A DNA stretch of 64,000 bases from JAJECS01 sp965243625 (GTDB lineage: Bacteria > Chloroflexota > UBA11872), in the NCBI GenBank assembly GCA_965243625.1, contig CBDEVI010000002.1, positions 2,418,001 through 2,482,000 on the forward strand, given 5' to 3'. The first letter of the stretch is position 1. Each line of letters begins with the position of its first letter. Both the position numbers and the translations under genes were made by a program. Below are positions 1-8,253 of this stretch, piece by piece. Under the pieces are notes generated by a model. The model did not search any database. It was not told where the DNA came from and saw nothing but the letters and a program-made list of their open reading frames with translations.

Positions 1-2
1 AA

Positions 3-473
3 CCGGGACGCGCCCGCCCGCCGCTGATCCTGGCCGCCGACCAGGTCGAGGACGTGGGCAACTTGGGCTCGCTGGTCCGAACGCTCGAAGCCTGCGGCGG
101 CGCCGGGGTGATCGTGCCGCAGCGGCGCAGCGCGTCGCTCACCGGCGGACTGGCCCGCGCCTCCGCCGGAGCGAGCCTGCGCTCCACCGTGGTCAACGTG
201 ACCAACCTCGCGCGGGCGCTCAAATCCCTGCGGTCGGACGGCGTGCGCGTCGTCGGGCTCGACGCCGACGCCGAGACGGCGTTCGACGACCTGGCGTTCG
301 ACGCGCCATGCTGCATCGTCGTGGGCAACGAGGCGCGTGGAATGCGGCCGAGCGTGCGGGAAGCGTGCGACGCCATCGTGCGCGTGCCGCTGCGCAGCGG
401 CATCGGCTCGCTCAACGTCGCCGCCGCCGGCGCCATCGTCCTCCACCACATCGCCCGCCAACGAACAGGCTGA
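3..473 (+). CDS. TrmH/SpoU-family RNA 2'-O-methyltransferase, C-terminal part
   Basis: The reading frame is open from the window edge, so the N-terminus lies outside. About 156 residues of the SpoU catalytic domain are present. The three family motifs are visible in order: GNLGSLVRT near the start (the N-x-G-x-x-x-R motif), IVVGNEARGM in the middle (S-adenosylmethionine knot), and VPLRSGIGSLNVAAAGAIVL at the end (the SLNV motif). The family methylates the 2'-OH of a ribose in rRNA or tRNA, using a trefoil knot to bind S-adenosylmethionine. The missing N-terminus would normally carry the RNA-binding domain that separates RlmB from other members, so I cannot name the substrate. The gene ends with a TGA and is followed by dispersed repeats, not by an obvious partner. 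Confidence 0.9.
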   Translation, partial: PGRARPPLILAADQVEDVGNLGSLVRTLEACGGAGVIVPQRRSASLTGGLARASAGASLRSTVVNVTNLARALKSLRSDGVRVVGLDADAETAFDDLAFDAPCCIVVGNEARGMRPSVREACDAIVRVPLRSGIGSLNVAAAGAIVLHHIARQRTG

Positions 474-540
474 CCCGTGCACAACCGGCACGCCCGCATC
501 CGACCCGCTCTCCCCTTGAGAGACCTCTGCGCAACCCGTC

Positions 541-568
541 CGTCATTCCGGCGAAAGCCGGAATCCAG
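541..568. repeat. Dispersed palindromic repeat, family B (GTCATTCC...GGAATCCAG)
   Basis: A 28-base imperfect palindrome of the form CGTCATTCCGGCGAAAGCCGG followed by AATCCAG. Close copies occur at 19131, 20743, 28841, 49709 and 54027. All sit between genes or at gene ends; a further copy is inside a coding sequence near 45655. Confidence 0.85.
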
Positions 569-618
569 TCCGGTCAAGCCTGGTAGCGCGCCGAATGCCT
601 GGCTTCGGGGAGGTCCGG

Positions 619-676
619 TCCCCTCTCCCTCTGGGAGAGGGTTAGAGCCTGCCCCGGACTTGATCCGGGGGTGAGG
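619..676. repeat. Dispersed hairpin repeats, family C plus CCCCGGACTTGATCCGGGG hairpin
   Basis: The first half is the CCCTCTCCCTCTGGGAGAGG hairpin (family C), found again near 23470, 28936, 37110, 45594 and 53412. The second half is a GAGCCTGCCCCGGAC / TGATCCGGGG hairpin, found again near 19262 and nested inside family B at 45674 and 49724. There is no gene between 474 and 696. Confidence 0.8.
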
Positions 677-696
677 GTCTCCGAAGGCGGCAAACC

Positions 697-1068
697 ATGA
701 GCACAGACGTCATCAGCCTCGAAGGCATGATCTTCTTCGCCTACCACGGCGCCCGCGCCGAGGAGCGCACCCTGGGCCAGCGCTTCGTCGTCGACATGGA
801 CGTCCACGCCGACCTCCGCGCCGCCGGCCAGTCCGACGCCGTGAGCGACACCGTCAACTACAGCGAGCTCTACGCCGTCGCCCAGGACGTGATGCAGGGG
901 CCGCCGCGCAATCTGCTGGAATCGCTCGGCGAAACCATCGCCGCGCGCGTCCTGGCCGAGTTCCCCCGCGTGACGCGCGTGCGCGTGCGCATCGCCAAAC
1001 CCAGCGTCGCCATCGCCGGCTCCATCCTCGCCGAAGCCGCCGTCACCATCGAGCGCGCGCGAGGGTAA
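697..1068 (+). CDS. folB: Dihydroneopterin aldolase
   Basis: A 123-residue protein of normal length for FolB, which converts 7,8-dihydroneopterin to 6-hydroxymethyl-7,8-dihydropterin and glycolaldehyde in folate synthesis. Visible family features are the N-terminal FFAYHGARAEE (Y-H-G), the TVNYSELY segment, the ESLGETIA segment holding the conserved glutamate, and the KPSVAI segment with the catalytic-type lysine. The enzyme is cytosolic and octameric in known homologues. folE, which makes the precursor, is in the same window but 53 kb away, so the pathway is scattered and not in an operon here. A short copy of this gene's 3' end occurs at 3339-3381. Confidence 0.93.
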   Translation: MSTDVISLEGMIFFAYHGARAEERTLGQRFVVDMDVHADLRAAGQSDAVSDTVNYSELYAVAQDVMQGPPRNLLESLGETIAARVLAEFPRVTRVRVRIAKPSVAIAGSILAEAAVTIERARG

Positions 1069-1166
1069 GCCGAAGCCACGGGCACCCGGCGGTGTCCAGG
1101 TCCCGTTTGGCGACGACGCACTTTCGGCCATAGCCGAACCCGCATTTCCAAGTCCGCTGGCTACCT

Positions 1167-1195
1167 GGGACACAGGTCCATGCGCGGGGTATATT
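1167..1195 (+). promoter_or_regulatory. Predicted sigma70-type promoter of the first leucine-rich repeat gene
   Basis: GGGACA (1167-1172) and TATATT (1190-1195) are separated by 17 bases, matching the -35/-10 consensus at four and five positions. It is one of the few AT-rich spots in the neighbourhood and lies 65 bases before the preferred ATG at 1260. Confidence 0.45.
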
Positions 1196-1259
1196 TGCAC
1201 TCCCTCGAAGTGGTCGTTTTGCGCGAGTGCCTAGCTACCTGCCAGAAACGCGAACCCTC

Positions 1260-3221
1260 ATGCCCAAGCTGTGCCTGTCCATTTGGTGGCGATGGCTGCG
1301 CCCGTCGTTCGCGGCGCTGGCCATCGTCGCGGTGGCCGCGCTGGCCGTTTGGCCGTCGGCAGCGGCGCTGTCGTGCGAGGGCATCGCCATCGACGACGGC
1401 TGCCTCTTCACCATCACCGGCGGCGATACCGCCGACCCCGACGACGGCTTTGCCGTCACCAACGCCGATGGAGTGCCGCTGTGGGACTTCGTCCGTGAGC
1501 GCGACCTGCAGGCCATCGGCCATCCCATCAGCCAGCGCTGGGTCAACGGCCCCTTCACGCTCCAGGCCTTCCAGAAGGTGATCGTGCAGTGGGATCCCGG
1601 CCAAGGCCGCATGAACTACTACAACACCCTTGATGTCCTCGCCAACCGCTATCCCGACGTCGAGCTGCCGAATGTGCCGCCCCACCAGGTGCTCGAAGCC
1701 GATCGAGGGGCCGACTTCGACACCATCACCCAAAACCACCTCGCGCTGCTGGAGCAGAACGCGGCCATCAAGGCGCGCTTCCTCAGCGAGCCCGACTGGC
1801 TGAACCTCTATGGGCTTCCGATCCGCTACGAGGAACGGGAGGTCAACGGTAATCCACAGGGCCTGCAGATGCTGCGCGCCCAGCGCACGGTGTTCGTGAT
1901 CTGGAACGTGCCCGCTCCGGGAGTCACGGTGGGCCGGGTGAACCTGCAGAACGTCCCCGACAAGGTGAAGCGGCTCAGCAACGTGATCATTCCGGATGCG
2001 GCCAAGGCGCCCGTTGCCCAGCACGACGTCGCCGGGCTCCCCCGCTTCACGTTGCCCACGACCTCGCCAGCCCCGGCATCCGCACCTGGGCCGGTTTCGA
2101 CTCCGGCTTCCGACCGGGAGGTGCTGATCCGGCTCTACCACGCCACCAATGGACCGAACTGGAGAAGCAACGCCAACTGGCTGAGCGACGCCCCTCTCGA
2201 CGAATGGAGCGGGGTTGCCACAGACGACGACGGCCGGGTCACGCTGCTAGCGCTCAACGCCAACCGGCTGACCGGAGTCTTGCCGCCTGAGCTGGGGCAA
2301 CTCTCGAACCTGAAGGTGCTGATTGCCCCCATAAACAACCTGAGCGGAACCGTCCCGCCGGAGTTGGGCCAACTGGCAAACCTGGAACTGCTGGATTTCT
2401 CGATCAACGACCTTGCGGGAACAATCCCGCCGGCGCTCGGCGATCTCGCCAACCTGAAGTGGCTTGGTCTTGCTGGCAACCAGATAACTGGACCGATCCC
2501 GCCCGAGCTTGGTCGCCTCTCCAACCTGCTCGTCCTGAGTCTCGGGGCAAACCGCCTAACCGGTGCGATACCACCCGAGCTGGCCCAACTGTCCAGCCTG
2601 GATCGGCTGCAGCTTGCCGGCGGCAACCAGTTCGCCGGCTGCATCCCCGACCGGTTGCAGGATGTCGAAGAAAACGATCTTGCCTTGCTTGGTCTGCCCT
2701 TCTGCGGGGCCGGCGACGAGGCAGCGGAGGTCGTGATCGAGGTCGACGTTGTGGATCTTGACACGGCGTCAGCCGCGGAAAGAGCCGAAAGGCGCGCCCT
2801 CCGTCCCACGGTAGGCGACACCCGAATTTCATCACGCGGGTTCAACTTGACGCTGGTCTCGGTGAAACGTTTCGAACAGTTGACGCAGGCTCAAGGCTCA
2901 CCGTTCAGACCCCGGAACGGCTTTTTCCTGGTCGTGACCTTCACGTTCGCCAACACCAACGACAGCGGAAACATCGTCGTCTCCAAGGAGAACATCTATC
3001 TATACGGCCTGGACTACAACCGCATTCTTGTGGACTCCGAGGGTGTCAGGGCGCTCAGCGGCATGGCCACGCCGGCATCGGAAGGCCGCCCGCTAATCGA
3101 GGTCGAGAGCGTGCCAAGCGGCCAGACGGCCACGTTTGCCGTGGTGTTCGACATCGACCCGGGATTGATTGACCTGGAAATCGACATCGAGGGCGTCAAG
3201 TTCGCGGTGCCCAATCCCTAG
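1260..3221 (+). CDS. Secreted protein: shared exported module + leucine-rich repeats + DUF4352-like C-terminal domain
   Basis: A 653-residue exported protein. I prefer ATG 1260 over GTG 1227 because it opens directly on a signal peptide (basic start, then FAALAIVAVAALAVWPSAAA). Residues ~39-249 are the module shared with the gene at 59699 (see findings). A Ser/Pro/Ala linker leads to a plant-type capping segment (LYHATNGPNWRSNANWL), five 24-residue leucine-rich repeats with the GxIPxxLxxLxxLxxLxLxxNxL pattern, and a Cys-containing GCIPDRL cap. The last ~150 residues resemble the immunoglobulin-like DUF4352 (telokin-like) domain of surface lipoproteins. Such repeats normally bind protein or glycan ligands; the ligand here is unknown. 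The next gene is a repeat-expanded relative. Confidence 0.85.
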   Translation: MPKLCLSIWWRWLRPSFAALAIVAVAALAVWPSAAALSCEGIAIDDGCLFTITGGDTADPDDGFAVTNADGVPLWDFVRERDLQAIGHPISQRWVNGPFTLQAFQKVIVQWDPGQGRMNYYNTLDVLANRYPDVELPNVPPHQVLEADRGADFDTITQNHLALLEQNAAIKARFLSEPDWLNLYGLPIRYEEREVNGNPQGLQMLRAQRTVFVIWNVPAPGVTVGRVNLQNVPDKVKRLSNVIIPDAAKAPVAQHDVAGLPRFTLPTTSPAPASAPGPVSTPASDREVLIRLYHATNGPNWRSNANWLSDAPLDEWSGVATDDDGRVTLLALNANRLTGVLPPELGQLSNLKVLIAPINNLSGTVPPELGQLANLELLDFSINDLAGTIPPALGDLANLKWLGLAGNQITGPIPPELGRLSNLLVLSLGANRLTGAIPPELAQLSSLDRLQLAGGNQFAGCIPDRLQDVEENDLALLGLPFCGAGDEAAEVVIEVDVVDLDTASAAERAERRALRPTVGDTRISSRGFNLTLVSVKRFEQLTQAQGSPFRPRNGFFLVVTFTFANTNDSGNIVVSKENIYLYGLDYNRILVDSEGVRALSGMATPASEGRPLIEVESVPSGQTATFAVVFDIDPGLIDLEIDIEGVKFAVPNP

Positions 3222-3338
3222 GTGCACTGACCACAGCGGAGTGAAACGCGGCTGACGGATTCTTGGCTCAGGGGTGACCTGGATCCGAAGAGGGACATGA
3301 TGCACTCGCAGCGCACCCCTGCCGACGTGACGAATGGC

Positions 3339-3381
3339 GCCGAAGCCGCCGTCACGATCAAGCGAACGCGGGCGTAAGCCG
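3339..3381 (+). pseudogene. Duplicated folB 3' end (relic)
   Basis: This 43-base stretch between the two leucine-rich repeat genes matches the folB 3' end at 1030-1072 with about seven mismatches. It still reads AEAAVTIKRTRA followed by TAA, against AEAAVTIERARG-TAA in folB. No folB-like sequence precedes it. It lies 161 bases before the second leucine-rich repeat gene, close to the 191 bases between folB and the first, which suggests a tandem duplication that began inside folB. The rest of the 3222-3542 gap shows nothing I recognise apart from a weak TAGTAT at 3454. Confidence 0.75.
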
Positions 3382-3542
3382 GATCAAGCAGTCTCCGACA
3401 CGAAATCGTCCCAGGAGGCCCACGGTAAGGGAACGATTCCACCGGACCGCGCGTAGTATCCAGTAGGAGTGTCAGGCAGCCGAGCCATGCGCCCCCAGGA
3501 GGCGGACCCGTAAGAGTCCTTGGTCTGGCGCGGCGCACGTCC

Positions 3543-5261
3543 ATGGTGTCCTTGCTTTCGCTCGCACTCTTGCTCGCGCTCGGGGCAGCCTCGTGCGATG
3601 CCCCCGGCGACGCCCCTGCGACCACGGACCCAGCGTCGACGCCAGCGAGCAGCGACCCGGCCCCGACAGCCGCCCCGGAATCTGCCCAACCCAGCGGCGC
3701 ACTTCCGCCCGCCTCGCCAGCACCGACTCGAAGAGCCGTCACCATCGCCACGCCCACGCCCACCGCGGCGCCCTCAGCCGCCGTCGCGATCGACCGGGCC
3801 GCGCTCGTCGCGTTCTACCACGCGACCGGGGGTCCGACTTGGGAGTTCAACGCCAACTGGCTCAGCGACGCGCCACTCAGCCAGTGGCACGGCGTCGTGA
3901 CCGACTCCAGCGGCCGGGTCATCGAACTGAGGCTCTTCAGCAACGGGGTGCGGGGGGAGCTCCCGCCGGAGGTGGGCAACCTTGCCAAGCTGCGCGTGCT
4001 CGAGCTGCGAGCGAATCTGCTTGATGGCGAGATCACCGCCGCACTGAGCAACCTGTTCCTGTTGGAGGAGCTATGGCTCGACAACAACCAGTTGCAGGGT
4101 GAAATCCCGCCCGAGTTGGGCAACTTCGACAACCTGCGCGTGCTTCAACTGCAAGGAAACCAGTTGCGTGGCGAAATTCCCGCCGCGCTGGGAAACCTCC
4201 TCCAGTTGGAGGAGCTGTGGCTCGACCTCAACCAGTTGCAGGGCGAGATCCCGCCCGAGTTGGGCAACCTTGCCAACCTCCGACAGCTGGCCCTCAGCGC
4301 CAATCAACTCAACGGACCGATCCCCCCGGAGTTGGGCAACCTCTCCCAGCTGCAGTCGTTGACGCTTGCGAGCAACCAGTTGCCGGGAACGATCCCGCCC
4401 GAACTGGGAAACCTCTCCCAACTGCAAGCGCTGTGGCTCGACCACAACCAGCTGCTCGGCATGTTTCCAGCCACGCTGCTGAGTCTCACCAACCTGCGGG
4501 AATTGGACCTCAGCAACAACCGGTTCGGCGGCGCGATTCCAGCCGAGCTGAGCCGCCTCGCCAACCTGGACAGGCTGGATCTAGCACACAACCAGTTCAG
4601 CGGAACGATCCCACCCGAGCTCGGCAGCCTTGCCAACCTCTACTGGCTGAGCCTGGCCGGCAATCAGCTCGGCGGCGCCATCCCGTCCGCGCTGGGCGAG
4701 CTCGCCAACCTGCGCTCGCTGGATCTCAGCAACAACGACTTCGCCGGCGACTTCCCAACCGCGCTGACCCGACTCGCCAACCTGGACTGGCTGAGCCTGG
4801 CCGGCAACCAGTTCAGCGGCTACATCCCACCCGCTGTGGGCGAGCTGGCCCTGCTGCACGCATTGGACCTCTCCAACAACCAGCTTGGCGGTGAGATTCC
4901 AGTCGCGCTGTTCCACCTCGCCAATCTGCGGTCACTGCTCCTGGCGGGCAACCGCTTCAGTGGGGCAATCCCGTCCGCGCTGGGCGAGCTCGCCAACCTC
5001 CAAACGCTAAGTCTCGGAGACAACGAGCTGAGCGGCGAGATCCCGGCGGCGTTGGGCAGTCTCTCCACGCTGGAATGGCTTGGGCTCTCGAATAACCAGT
5101 TGCGCGGGGAGATCCCGCCTGCCTTCGGACGACTCTCCAACCTGAAGTCGCTGTGGGTCGGCGGCAGCAATCAGCTCACCGGCTGCATCCCCGAGGGGTT
5201 AAAGGAAGTCGAGAACAATGACCTTGCCGAGCTTGGCCTGCCGTACTGCGAGGCCAGTTGA
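3543..5261 (+). CDS. Leucine-rich repeat lipoprotein with 17 repeats
   Basis: A 572-residue predicted lipoprotein. The start gives a short hydrophobic signal (MVSLLSLALLLALGAASC) whose cysteine follows A-A-S, an acceptable lipobox. A Pro/Ala/Ser/Thr-rich linker (to about residue 80) precedes the plant-type cap FYHATGGPTWEFNANWL and 17 consecutive 24-residue repeats of the GxIPxxLGxLxxLxxLxLxxNxL type, closed by GCIPEGL and LGLPYC. The cap and closing segment match those of the gene at 1260, but the shared exported module and the DUF4352-like tail are absent. Neighbouring repeats are similar at the DNA level, so copy number may vary between strains. The probable role is surface binding; no enzymatic motif is visible. 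Confidence 0.85.
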   Translation: MVSLLSLALLLALGAASCDAPGDAPATTDPASTPASSDPAPTAAPESAQPSGALPPASPAPTRRAVTIATPTPTAAPSAAVAIDRAALVAFYHATGGPTWEFNANWLSDAPLSQWHGVVTDSSGRVIELRLFSNGVRGELPPEVGNLAKLRVLELRANLLDGEITAALSNLFLLEELWLDNNQLQGEIPPELGNFDNLRVLQLQGNQLRGEIPAALGNLLQLEELWLDLNQLQGEIPPELGNLANLRQLALSANQLNGPIPPELGNLSQLQSLTLASNQLPGTIPPELGNLSQLQALWLDHNQLLGMFPATLLSLTNLRELDLSNNRFGGAIPAELSRLANLDRLDLAHNQFSGTIPPELGSLANLYWLSLAGNQLGGAIPSALGELANLRSLDLSNNDFAGDFPTALTRLANLDWLSLAGNQFSGYIPPAVGELALLHALDLSNNQLGGEIPVALFHLANLRSLLLAGNRFSGAIPSALGELANLQTLSLGDNELSGEIPAALGSLSTLEWLGLSNNQLRGEIPPAFGRLSNLKSLWVGGSNQLTGCIPEGLKEVENNDLAELGLPYCEAS

Positions 5262-5273
5262 CCCCGCCCGAAC

Positions 5274-6854
5274 CTACGGCGCCGTGCGGCTGCGCCGCTC
5301 CTGCTCCCGGCGCTCGTCGAACTCGCGCAGCATCACGTTGCCCAACGACGGCGGCCGGCGGTAGCCCGGAACATCTTTCGCGACGGACCACTCGTGCGCC
5401 TCCAGCTGGCGGGTGATGAGCTGGTCGGCCTGTTCGAGATACGCCTCGACCTCGACGTCACCGCGGCGTACGGCTTCGATCGGGGCTCCGGTCAGCACGT
5501 GCCACGCCTTCGATCCTGGGTTTGACGGCGTCTGCAAGTCGTGGGCCATGGCGCCGCTCCAGGCGGTGCGGTCCGTGGGCGGCCGATTCGGATCGCGAAA
5601 GGCCGGCTCGCGCAGCACCGAGCGGCGAAACGGGACGGCGGCGTCATTGCGCGCCAGCGCCCGTTGAGCCTCGGGCTCCAGGAAAAACTGGGCCAGCCGC
5701 CAGGCCGGCTCGAGGTCTTCGCCGGCGCTGTTAACGCCAATGCAGATCTCCAGACCTTCCGTCACCGGGGATCCGTCCGTCCACGCGGGCAGCGGCGCCA
5801 CGCCCCACGGGATCGTCGGCCGCACCAGCGGCGCAAAGTCGCTGGCGTCGACGTACAGCGCCACCTGCCCGCCGTTGAACGCCGTCCCAAAGCGCTCCTC
5901 GATGCCAAGCTCAATCTGCGACTGGCTCCGCCACCGCGCCATGCGTTCCAAGGTGCGCGCGTGCACGGCCGACTGCATCGTGGATCGAGTCTGATCCGGA
6001 GCGAAGAACGCGTCCGCCCCGGTAGACCCTGCCGCACCGGCCATCGCGGCTCGCGTCACCCACGGCACGGCGGCGAGGCCATAGCGATCCACTCGATCTT
6101 CATCCGCCGCTGTGAGGCGTCGCGCCGCGAACTCGAACTCGGCAATCGACCACGAGTCGTCCCGGCTCGACGGCGGCTCGACCCCGGCCGACGCCAGGTG
6201 GGCCTCGTTGTAGAACACGCCGAGGTAGGCCGCGCCAATGCTGAGCGCGGAGATTTCCCCGCCGGGTCCCGTCCGAGCCTCCATCGCAGCCGGCGCAAGA
6301 TCGTCCAGTTCGACGTCGCGCGCCACAAGCTCGTCCAACGGCGCCAGGTAGCCGCCGGCCGTCAGGTCGAACACGTCGTCCGCCGCCACCCGGACCACGT
6401 CCGCATCGATGCCGTCAACCAGCCCGGCGCGCATGCCATCCCCGGCCAGGGCATGGTCCAGCCGCACGTCGAGATCGACCTCGGGCTGTGCCTGCTCGAA
6501 GGCCGCCAGCGCCTGGCGCAGCGCGTTCAGCTCGGCGGGCGTCCCCCAACCGGCGAATCGGATCGTCGTGCCGGCAGGAAGCGCCGCCGCTTCGGCCGCG
6601 GCGAGCGTCGTGGGCGCGGAAGGCGTCGGGCTCGGGGTTGGCGTATACCGCGGCACGCTGACGAATTCGACCGGCAGCGGAGTCAGCGGCGGCAGTTCCG
6701 AATCCGCCGGACCTAGATCGCATCCCGTGATCCCCGCTGCCACGGCAAGCGGCAGGGCGCGCAGGACGGCGCGCCGCGAACGGCGGCCGGCGGCGGCGCG
6801 CGGCGGCGGATTGAGCGGGCGCCGAGCGCCCGGCGATGGGGATGGGTTCGCCAC
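5274..6854 (-). CDS. Extracellular solute-binding lipoprotein, family 1 (sugar ABC type)
   Basis: A 526-residue lipoprotein with a GTG start, an arginine-rich n-region (RRSRRAVLRALPLAVAAG) and a clear lipobox ITGC. A Thr/Pro linker follows, then a family-1 binding-protein fold: IRFAGWGTPAELNALRQAL, a mid-domain GVFYNEAHLASAGVEPP (typical of carbohydrate binding proteins), and GGQVALYVDASDF near the hinge. Such proteins capture a sugar outside the membrane and hand it to an ABC permease. No permease or ATPase gene is next to it, so it must use a transporter encoded elsewhere or serve as a sensor. It ends 13 bases from the convergent leucine-rich repeat gene and is divergent from the Gfo/Idh pair. 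Confidence 0.85.
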   Translation of the reverse strand: MANPSPSPGARRPLNPPPRAAAGRRSRRAVLRALPLAVAAGITGCDLGPADSELPPLTPLPVEFVSVPRYTPTPSPTPSAPTTLAAAEAAALPAGTTIRFAGWGTPAELNALRQALAAFEQAQPEVDLDVRLDHALAGDGMRAGLVDGIDADVVRVAADDVFDLTAGGYLAPLDELVARDVELDDLAPAAMEARTGPGGEISALSIGAAYLGVFYNEAHLASAGVEPPSSRDDSWSIAEFEFAARRLTAADEDRVDRYGLAAVPWVTRAAMAGAAGSTGADAFFAPDQTRSTMQSAVHARTLERMARWRSQSQIELGIEERFGTAFNGGQVALYVDASDFAPLVRPTIPWGVAPLPAWTDGSPVTEGLEICIGVNSAGEDLEPAWRLAQFFLEPEAQRALARNDAAVPFRRSVLREPAFRDPNRPPTDRTAWSGAMAHDLQTPSNPGSKAWHVLTGAPIEAVRRGDVEVEAYLEQADQLITRQLEAHEWSVAKDVPGYRRPPSLGNVMLREFDERREQERRSRTAP

Positions 6855-7164
6855 GTGCTAGAAGCCTCGGGGCTGGACGACCCGCCAAGGCGAGCCGCTG
6901 CACGGGTGCCCGGACGGCCCGACGTGCGCCGGATCTGACGCCCTCGGGCAGGATAGCAGCGGTCCCCGGCAGCCCGGTCTCCGAAACACGCGCCACCTCA
7001 CGCTGCGCAACGCCCACCGGTCATCCCAGCGCACCGCCGCCCCCGGGCGTGACGCAACAGCACGGCGTCGCTGACGGAACGCCAGCGGTCAGCGGCGCGC
7101 ACTGCGCTACCCTGCGGCCGCGGCCCATGACCGCCGGACGGCGGCTTCACCAGAGGCGATGACC
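6855..7164. other. Divergent intergenic region between solute-binding and Gfo/Idh genes
   Basis: About 310 bases that must hold both divergent start regions. I see no repeat, palindrome or convincing -35/-10 pair. A TACCCT at 7109-7114 is the only weak -10-like word toward the right-hand gene. Confidence 0.4.
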
Positions 7165-8250
7165 ATGTATCGCGCCGGCATCGTGGGGCTTGGCGTCGGC
7201 AAGCGACACGCCGGCGCCTATACCGGTAGCGACGCCACCGCACTCGTGGCCATCGCCGACCTCGACGCCGCACTCCTGGACGAGGTCGGCCGTGCCTTCG
7301 ACGTGCCGCACCGCTACACCAGCCTCGAGGCCATGCTGGAGCACGAGTCGCTCGACATCGTCAGCGTCGCCACCCCCTGCCAATTCCACCCGCCCATGGT
7401 GATCGCCGCCGCCGAGGCCCGCCCCAAGGCCATCATCTGCGAGAAGCCCATGGCGCCCGACATGGGCGGCGTCGAGGCCATGATCGCGGCCTGCGACGAA
7501 CACGGCGTCAAGCTCATCATCAGCCACATGCGCCGGCAGATTCCCCAGTTCGCCCATGCGCGCCGTCTCATCGCCGAGGGCGCCATCGGCCGGCCCCTCG
7601 CCTGCACCGTGAGCGCGCAGGAAGGCGGCCTGCTGAACCAGGGCTCCCACGTCGTCGACCTCGTTCGATTCATGCTCGGCGATCCGGCGGTCGAGTGGGC
7701 TGTGGGCCAGGTGCAGCGCGAGACCGACCGCTACGAACGCAGGCTGCCCGTCGAGGACCTCTGCGGGGGCGTCATTGCCTTCGAGGGCGGCACGCGTCTG
7801 GTGCTCGACGTGGACATCGGCGTCAACCCCACCATCGGCAACTGGGGCTTCGTGCTCGCGGGCGATGAAGGCGTGCTCCGCATCTCCACCCACTCGGCGC
7901 ATGGCCGCGAGGCCTTCGACCTGCATCTGACGTCGTGCGCCCACGGCGAGATGGACCTTGCGTCGACGGAGTTCCCGGAGGTCGATCCCTGGGTCACCCA
8001 GGTCGACAAGCTGGCCACCTGGCTCGACGGCGGACCCGAGCACGTGCAGTCCATCGCCCGGACCCTGCCATCGCACCAAGCCCTCATGGCCATCTACGAG
8101 TCCGCGCGCACCCGCTCACGCGCCACCATTCCGCTCTCGACCCGCCGCTCCCCGCTCGAGGCCATGATCGAGGACGGCCAGTTGCAGGTTCGATACCCAG
8201 GCGCCTACGACATCCGCCATGCCGGGGTCTATCCCCCGTTGGAGGCCTGA
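7165..8250 (+). CDS. Gfo/Idh/MocA-family oxidoreductase (first of tandem pair)
   Basis: About 361 residues. The N-terminal Rossmann fold starts GIVGLGVGKRHAG; the conserved Glu-Lys-Pro of the family is seen in IICEKPMAPDMGG. The C-terminal alpha/beta domain contains GGLLNQGSHVVDLVRFMLGD, with the histidine that often assists catalysis. The family performs NAD(P)-dependent oxidation or reduction of sugars, inositols and related polyols; the substrate cannot be read from sequence. I prefer ATG 7165 over 7159 because AGAGG (7152-7156) is then eight bases away. The stop is three bases before the next gene, which shares the same fold and C-terminal ending, so the two are probably co-transcribed duplicates. 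Confidence 0.85.
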   Translation: MYRAGIVGLGVGKRHAGAYTGSDATALVAIADLDAALLDEVGRAFDVPHRYTSLEAMLEHESLDIVSVATPCQFHPPMVIAAAEARPKAIICEKPMAPDMGGVEAMIAACDEHGVKLIISHMRRQIPQFAHARRLIAEGAIGRPLACTVSAQEGGLLNQGSHVVDLVRFMLGDPAVEWAVGQVQRETDRYERRLPVEDLCGGVIAFEGGTRLVLDVDIGVNPTIGNWGFVLAGDEGVLRISTHSAHGREAFDLHLTSCAHGEMDLASTEFPEVDPWVTQVDKLATWLDGGPEHVQSIARTLPSHQALMAIYESARTRSRATIPLSTRRSPLEAMIEDGQLQVRYPGAYDIRHAGVYPPLEA

Positions 8251-8253
8251 GCC

